This document shows, in pieces, positions 9,054-12,791 of a DNA stretch of 12,791 nucleotides (its first letter is position 1; each line of letters begins with the position of its first letter). A program made the position numbers and the translations under genes. This DNA comes from an uncultured Alphaproteobacteria bacterium. GTDB lineage: Bacteria > Pseudomonadota > Alphaproteobacteria > Sphingomonadales > Sphingomonadaceae. The stretch covers positions 1 to 12,791 of the forward strand of contig CAJAHV010000352.1 in assembly GCA_903939555.1 (NCBI GenBank). Reading direction: 5' to 3'. The notes beneath the pieces are model-generated. The model saw only the letters and a list, made by a program, of their open reading frames with translations, ran no database searches and was not told the DNA's origin.

Positions 9054-10373
9054 TCAGGCGGCGATCCGCAGTCGCTTTGCCCCTGCAACGATTTCGCGCT
9101 GAACATCGGCGACATACGGTTCGAAATTGACCTGCATGGTGTGGCGGCGGCTGGCGTAATAATGCGCCTGGTAGCGGTGTTCGTCGGTGGCAATCGCCTT
9201 CGTCATCGTTGCCGGGTCGGGCAGGGCATAGTGGCCTGTCAGGTACGCCAGCAACAGTTTGGATTGCTGTTCGGCAAGGTTGACCAATGTCGGCAACGAT
9301 TGCGCCAGTCCCATAAACCACAGGCCATGCAGCGCAGGGTCGGCCTGCACCATGCGCTTGAACAGCGGGATGTGGTTGTCGGTGATCCGGGCATCCTCAG
9401 GGGCCAGGAAGGGAAAGTCGATATTGTAGCCGGTGGCCGTGATGATGACGTCCACGCTCTCGCGGCTGCCGTCGGCAAAGACCACGCCATCGCCATCGAG
9501 CCGCTCGATCGCCGGCTTGATGACGATATCGCCGTTCGACAACCGGCCGAGGAATTCACCACTGACGGTCGGGTGTGCCTCGAGCGGGCGGTGATCGGGA
9601 GTGGGCAGGCCATAATCCTCCATCCGACCGATCGCTTTGGTGATGCTGCGTGCAGCCAGCTTGCGTACTAACCCCAGCGGCATCCAGGCCGGGAGCGGCG
9701 TCTTGTCCACCGGTTTGCCATTGAGCGTCTTGGGCAGCACCCAGACCCCGCGCCGGGTCGAGACCATGAGCCGCCCGGCGAGTGAACGCTGCCCGAGTTC
9801 GGAGGCGATATCGACGGCACTGTTGCCCATGCCGATGACGAGCACGCGCTTGCCGATCATGTCGACGGGCGCGAACGGCGTCTTGTAGTCATGGGCGTGG
9901 ATCATCGGACCATCGAAGGCCCCTGGCCAGGCCGGGCGGTTTGGCGACCAATGATGGCCATTGGCAACGATAACGGTGGCGTAGCGGCGGGTGCCGTGGC
10001 GGGTGGTCACCTGCCATTCGTTGCCGGCGCGTTCCACGTGCGTCACCGGGCTGTCGAACTGCACCAGCGGCCGCAGTCCGAAGTGATCTACATAATCATT
10101 GAAATAACGCGCGATCAGGCTGTGATGGGCGAAGTCCGGCCAATCGGCGGGCACCGGAAAATCCTCGAACTGCAACCGAGTCTTGGATGTGTCGATGTGC
10201 AGTGATTGATAGGCGCTGCTCATGCCATTGGGGTTATCATAGGCCCAATTGCCTCCGATGCGGTCCGATGCTTCGAACCAGTCGAAGGCGATGCCGGCAA
10301 ATTTCAGACGCTTGGCCGTGGTGAAACCGGAACAGCCGGCACCGATCAGCACGATTTTTGGAGTATCCGCCAT
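9054..10373 (-). CDS. Flavin-containing monooxygenase (FMO/BVMO superfamily)
   Basis: This 439-aa FAD- and NADPH-dependent class B monooxygenase inserts one oxygen atom at N or S of small molecules, or possibly next to a ketone. It has the FAD Rossmann motif GAGCSG (11-16) and GGNW (40-43). The fingerprint FDGPMIHAHDY (153-163) fits FxGxxxHxxxY. A second, NADPH-binding motif follows at GMGNSA (181-186), then ATGY (313-316). The tyrosine ending the fingerprint favours an FMO-type enzyme; Baeyer-Villiger enzymes usually have W there. The length is typical and no key residue is missing. The ATG at 10373 lies 46 bp from the divergent zwf start. The gene ends 86 bp before the TolC-like gene on the same strand without a visible terminator, so partial read-through into the exporter operon is possible. 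The substrate is unknown. Confidence 0.93.
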   Translation of the reverse strand: MADTPKIVLIGAGCSGFTTAKRLKFAGIAFDWFEASDRIGGNWAYDNPNGMSSAYQSLHIDTSKTRLQFEDFPVPADWPDFAHHSLIARYFNDYVDHFGLRPLVQFDSPVTHVERAGNEWQVTTRHGTRRYATVIVANGHHWSPNRPAWPGAFDGPMIHAHDYKTPFAPVDMIGKRVLVIGMGNSAVDIASELGQRSLAGRLMVSTRRGVWVLPKTLNGKPVDKTPLPAWMPLGLVRKLAARSITKAIGRMEDYGLPTPDHRPLEAHPTVSGEFLGRLSNGDIVIKPAIERLDGDGVVFADGSRESVDVIITATGYNIDFPFLAPEDARITDNHIPLFKRMVQADPALHGLWFMGLAQSLPTLVNLAEQQSKLLLAYLTGHYALPDPATMTKAIATDEHRYQAHYYASRRHTMQVNFEPYVADVQREIVAGAKRLRIAA

Positions 10374-10419
10374 ATGTCCACGCTAGCGCGTCCGGCACCG
10401 GTTCGCTACAGCCGATGAC
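10374..10419. other. Short divergent intergenic region between FMO gene and zwf
   Basis: Only 46 bp separate the two start codons. The stretch holds an 8-base palindrome CGCTAGCG (10381-10388), and CATATG spans the FMO start. I see no good -35/-10 pair on either strand and no strong Shine-Dalgarno before zwf. Any promoters must therefore overlap each other or reach into the first codons of the opposite gene. Confidence 0.5.
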
Positions 10420-11868
10420 ATGTCTGAACCTTGCACCCACCTCCTGCTCTTTGGCGCCACCGGCGACTTGTCGAAGCGCATGCTGCTGCCGTCGCTTTAC
10501 AACCTCGATGCCGATTGCCTGTTGCCCGACTGCCTGCGCATCATCGCCACGGCGCGCAGCGAATTTGATACGCCCGCCTTTGTCGCGGTCGTGGCCGCCG
10601 CGCTGGATCAATTTGTCGATGCGGAACGCCGCAGCCCGGTATGCGACGCGCGTTTCCTGGCGCGGCTGGCCTATGTGTCGCTCGACGCAAGCAAGCCCGA
10701 CGCTTTTGCTGAACTTGCTGCCGCTGTCGGCGATTCGGCGCAGGTGTCGATATTCCTGTCGACCGCGCCCAGCCTGTTCGGCCCGACCATTGCCGGCTTG
10801 GCAGCGGCGGGGCTGGCTGGCCCGGGGGCGCGGCTGGCACTCGAAAAGCCGCTTGGCTCCGATCTCGCTTCCAGCCGGTTGATCAACGATGCCGTGGCAG
10901 CGGCCTATCCCGAAGACCGCACCTTCCGCATCGATCATTACCTCGGCAAAGAAACCGTGCAGAACTTGCTGGCGCTGCGCTTCGGTAATACGCTGTTCGA
11001 GCCGTTGTGGAACGCGGCCGGCATTGACCATGTCCAGATCACCATCGCCGAAACGGTCGGGCTTGAATCGCGCGCCGGTTATTATGACGGCATGGGGGCG
11101 CTGCGCGACATGGTGCAGAACCACATGCTGCAGCTTCTCGCGCTCGTCGCCATGGAGCCGCCGGCGCGGTTCGACCCGGCCAGCGTGCGCGATGAAAAGG
11201 TCAAGGTGCTGCGCTCTCTGCGCCCGATCGACCGCCGTACCGTCGAAAGCCACAGCGTGCGCGGCCAATACACCTCAGGTGCGGTCGCGGGCCAACCGGT
11301 GAAGGCCTATGCCGAAGAACTGGGCAAGACATCCGGAACCGAGACCTTTGTTGCCTTGAAGGCGCATGTCGACAATTGGCGTTGGCAGGGCGTGCCCTTC
11401 TATCTGCGTACCGGCAAGCGCCTGCCTGAACGGATGAGCGAGATCATCGTCCAGTTCCGCCCCGTGCCGCATTCGATGTTCGGCGATGCCGTGCTGAAGG
11501 CCAACAAGCTGGTGATTTCGCTGCAGCCCGATGAAAATGTCGGGCTGACGATGATGGCAAAGGCGCCAGGACTCGACCGCGAAGGGCTCAAGCTGCGGTC
11601 GGTACCGCTTCATATCGGCATGGACAACGCCTTTGCCGATGTGCGCCGGCGCATCGCCTATGAACGATTGCTGCTCGACCTGATCGAAGGCAAGCAGACC
11701 CTGTTCGTGCGGCGCGACGAAGTCGAGGCGCAGTGGACCTGGATCGACCAGATCCGCGCCGGCTGGGAGGCGACCGACATGGCGCCAAAGCCCTACGCTG
11801 CCGGCAATTGGGGCCCGCCCGCGGCCATCGCGCTGACCGAGCGGAACGGGGTCAGCTGGCACGATTGA
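10420..11868 (+). CDS. zwf: Glucose-6-phosphate 1-dehydrogenase
   Basis: This 482-aa cytoplasmic enzyme oxidises glucose 6-phosphate to 6-phosphogluconolactone with NADP+ (or NAD+). It is the entry step of the oxidative pentose phosphate and Entner-Doudoroff routes and a main NADPH source. The N-terminal Rossmann motif GATGDLSKR (12-20), EKPLGSDL (142-149) and the active-site signature RIDHYLGKE (170-178, with D172, H173 and K176) are all intact. By family alignment, H235 in MVQNHMLQLL is the probable catalytic base. The length is typical. The ATG at 10420 directly precedes the conserved N-terminus, although the Shine-Dalgarno is poor. In sphingomonads zwf commonly leads an edd/glk/eda cluster; here the next gene is an unrelated one on the opposite strand, so zwf is transcribed alone. 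No terminator hairpin is evident in the 65-bp gap after it. Confidence 0.97.
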   Translation: MSEPCTHLLLFGATGDLSKRMLLPSLYNLDADCLLPDCLRIIATARSEFDTPAFVAVVAAALDQFVDAERRSPVCDARFLARLAYVSLDASKPDAFAELAAAVGDSAQVSIFLSTAPSLFGPTIAGLAAAGLAGPGARLALEKPLGSDLASSRLINDAVAAAYPEDRTFRIDHYLGKETVQNLLALRFGNTLFEPLWNAAGIDHVQITIAETVGLESRAGYYDGMGALRDMVQNHMLQLLALVAMEPPARFDPASVRDEKVKVLRSLRPIDRRTVESHSVRGQYTSGAVAGQPVKAYAEELGKTSGTETFVALKAHVDNWRWQGVPFYLRTGKRLPERMSEIIVQFRPVPHSMFGDAVLKANKLVISLQPDENVGLTMMAKAPGLDREGLKLRSVPLHIGMDNAFADVRRRIAYERLLLDLIEGKQTLFVRRDEVEAQWTWIDQIRAGWEATDMAPKPYAAGNWGPPAAIALTERNGVSWHD

Positions 11869-11933
11869 CCGATGCCGGCCAGCACCGCATCACAGTGGGT
11901 GCATGAGGCGACGAAGCTTGCGGACAGGTGGCG

Positions 11934-12791
11934 TCAAGGCGTCTCCGACAACTCGAACTTCATCAGCAACGTGCGTTGCACGCGGCTGAGATTGTCGTCG
12001 CTGATCATGTAGAGGAACGTCCTCCCGCCGTGTCGGCGCAGGGCCAGCCCCTCCATGTTGTCGAAGGTCAGCGGTGCTTCGAAGCGCGCCAGCAGGCGTT
12101 GCGGTAGCGGGGCGGCGGCATTTCCGGCCAGCGCCGGCGCCAGATCGACGCGGGTCAGCGCCGCGCTCCAGCCGCCGAACCCCGAAAAGCGGCGGTGGAG
12201 AACAAGGATGCGATGCCCATCAAGGGCGATCGCATCGGTGGGGCTATAGCCGGGCAGCGGCTGTACGCCGATTTCGACCGTCTCGCCGGCGCGGGTAAGC
12301 AGCGCCCTAATGGTGCCATCGGGACGCCGGGCGCCTTCGGCCAGGATGATCCGCGCCCCGCCGGGAAGCAATGCCATCGCCTCGCCGCCGCCATTGGCCG
12401 GCCAGCCGGTCATCGCGGTGATTACTTCGGTGGAGGCCGGCGGCTGGGTGAGACTTGCCGGCCGGCGCGCGTTGATGCCAGTGAAATGCGCCAGCCGGTG
12501 CTGTTGTTCATAAACGACCGAGGTGATGCCGGTTGTCGGGTCATGCTCCACGGCTTCGGCATCGACATCGGCCTTGCGCGCCGCCGGCTGGCCATCCGGC
12601 TGGGGTAGCGACGCCATCACCACCGTTGCGACGCCGACGAGCCGACCACGGCTTTCGATTGTTGCCAGCGTCAGCCAGTTGCCGGTGTCGGTGACGGCGA
12701 TCAAGCGGTCGCCGCCGCCATCGCGCAGACCTGAAATGCCGCCGAACCGCGCGTCGGGACTGGTAAGCTGCACAGCGCCGGCAAAGCGCAG
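11934..12791 (-). CDS. Phytase-like / esterase-like domain protein, 5' end cut by window edge
   Basis: 285 codons are visible, and the frame stays open to the right edge. The internal GTG at 12773 falls in the middle of a conserved-looking segment (RFAGAVQLTSPDARFGGISG), so the true start lies beyond the window. The protein resembles the 'esterase-like activity of phytase' (Phytase-like) family of secreted, probable beta-propeller proteins. Family-style features, numbered from that GTG, are FGGISGL (10-16), the acidic DVDAEAVEHD (69-78), GGGEAMALL (127-135) and a C-terminal DNMEGLAL (about 240-247). The acidic residues could bind metal. A signal peptide would be expected in the missing part. 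The biochemical role is not established for most members; phosphoesterase activity is suggested by the family name only. The gene is convergent with zwf. Confidence 0.75.
   Translation of the reverse strand: MRFAGAVQLTSPDARFGGISGLRDGGGDRLIAVTDTGNWLTLATIESRGRLVGVATVVMASLPQPDGQPAARKADVDAEAVEHDPTTGITSVVYEQQHRLAHFTGINARRPASLTQPPASTEVITAMTGWPANGGGEAMALLPGGARIILAEGARRPDGTIRALLTRAGETVEIGVQPLPGYSPTDAIALDGHRILVLHRRFSGFGGWSAALTRVDLAPALAGNAAAPLPQRLLARFEAPLTFDNMEGLALRRHGGRTFLYMISDDNLSRVQRTLLMKFELSETP

Noticed and set aside
8968..9321. In-frame upstream extension of the TolC-like gene.
   Set aside because: It runs through the spacer into FMO coding sequence and would bury the clear signal peptide that starts at 8967.
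10237..11268. A 343-codon open frame on the - strand, across the FMO start and zwf.
   Set aside because: It overlaps two well-supported genes in a different frame and has no family features; it is a compositional shadow.
11869..11933. Possible terminator between zwf and the phytase-like gene (GCACC at 11882-11886 with GGTGC at 11898-11902).
   Set aside because: The stem is only five bases with an 11-base loop and no T-run follows on either strand.

Overview
The window looks like an ordinary chromosomal stretch of a high-GC alphaproteobacterium. Codon third positions are strongly G/C. The gene repertoire suggests the Sphingomonadales: etfA, a bacterial 12-oxophytodienoate-reductase-like old yellow enzyme, a CyaE-like TolC protein, a zwf gene and a phytase-like/esterase-like protein. 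This placement is inferred from gene content and protein style. No rRNA or marker gene is present to confirm it.

Layout, left to right. (1) etfA (+), the alpha subunit of electron-transfer flavoprotein, followed by a strong hairpin with A- and T-tracts on its two sides. The hairpin also lies beyond the 3' end of the next, convergent transcription unit. (2) A two-gene leftward unit: an OYE-family NADH:flavin oxidoreductase and, overlapping its stop codon by four bases, a Nudix hydrolase whose Nudix box is split by an insertion. (3) A MATE-family efflux transporter (+), divergent from the OYE gene across a 138-bp region with a perfect 9-bp inverted repeat. (4) A complete leftward tripartite export operon: TolC-like outer-membrane protein, MacA-like adaptor, MacB-type ATPase, MacB-type permease. 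The last two junctions are 4-base GTGA overlaps. The permease 3' end overlaps the MATE 3' end tail-to-tail by 29 bp. (5) A flavin-containing monooxygenase (-), upstream of the TolC gene on the same strand. (6) zwf, glucose-6-phosphate dehydrogenase (+), divergent from the FMO gene with only 46 bp between start codons. (7) A phytase-like/esterase-like protein (-), whose 5' end runs off the right edge.

Functionally the middle of the window combines two efflux systems (MATE and the TolC-MacA-MacB type) with two flavin-dependent redox enzymes (OYE and FMO). This is compatible with handling of small toxic or xenobiotic compounds, with zwf supplying NADPH. That link is inferred from proximity only, since these are several separate transcription units. 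Every intergenic stretch is under 200 bp. I see no mobile element, CRISPR array, tRNA or rRNA, and no convincing sign of an undescribed system. The most useful points are corrected start sites, the split Nudix box and the overlapping gene junctions.
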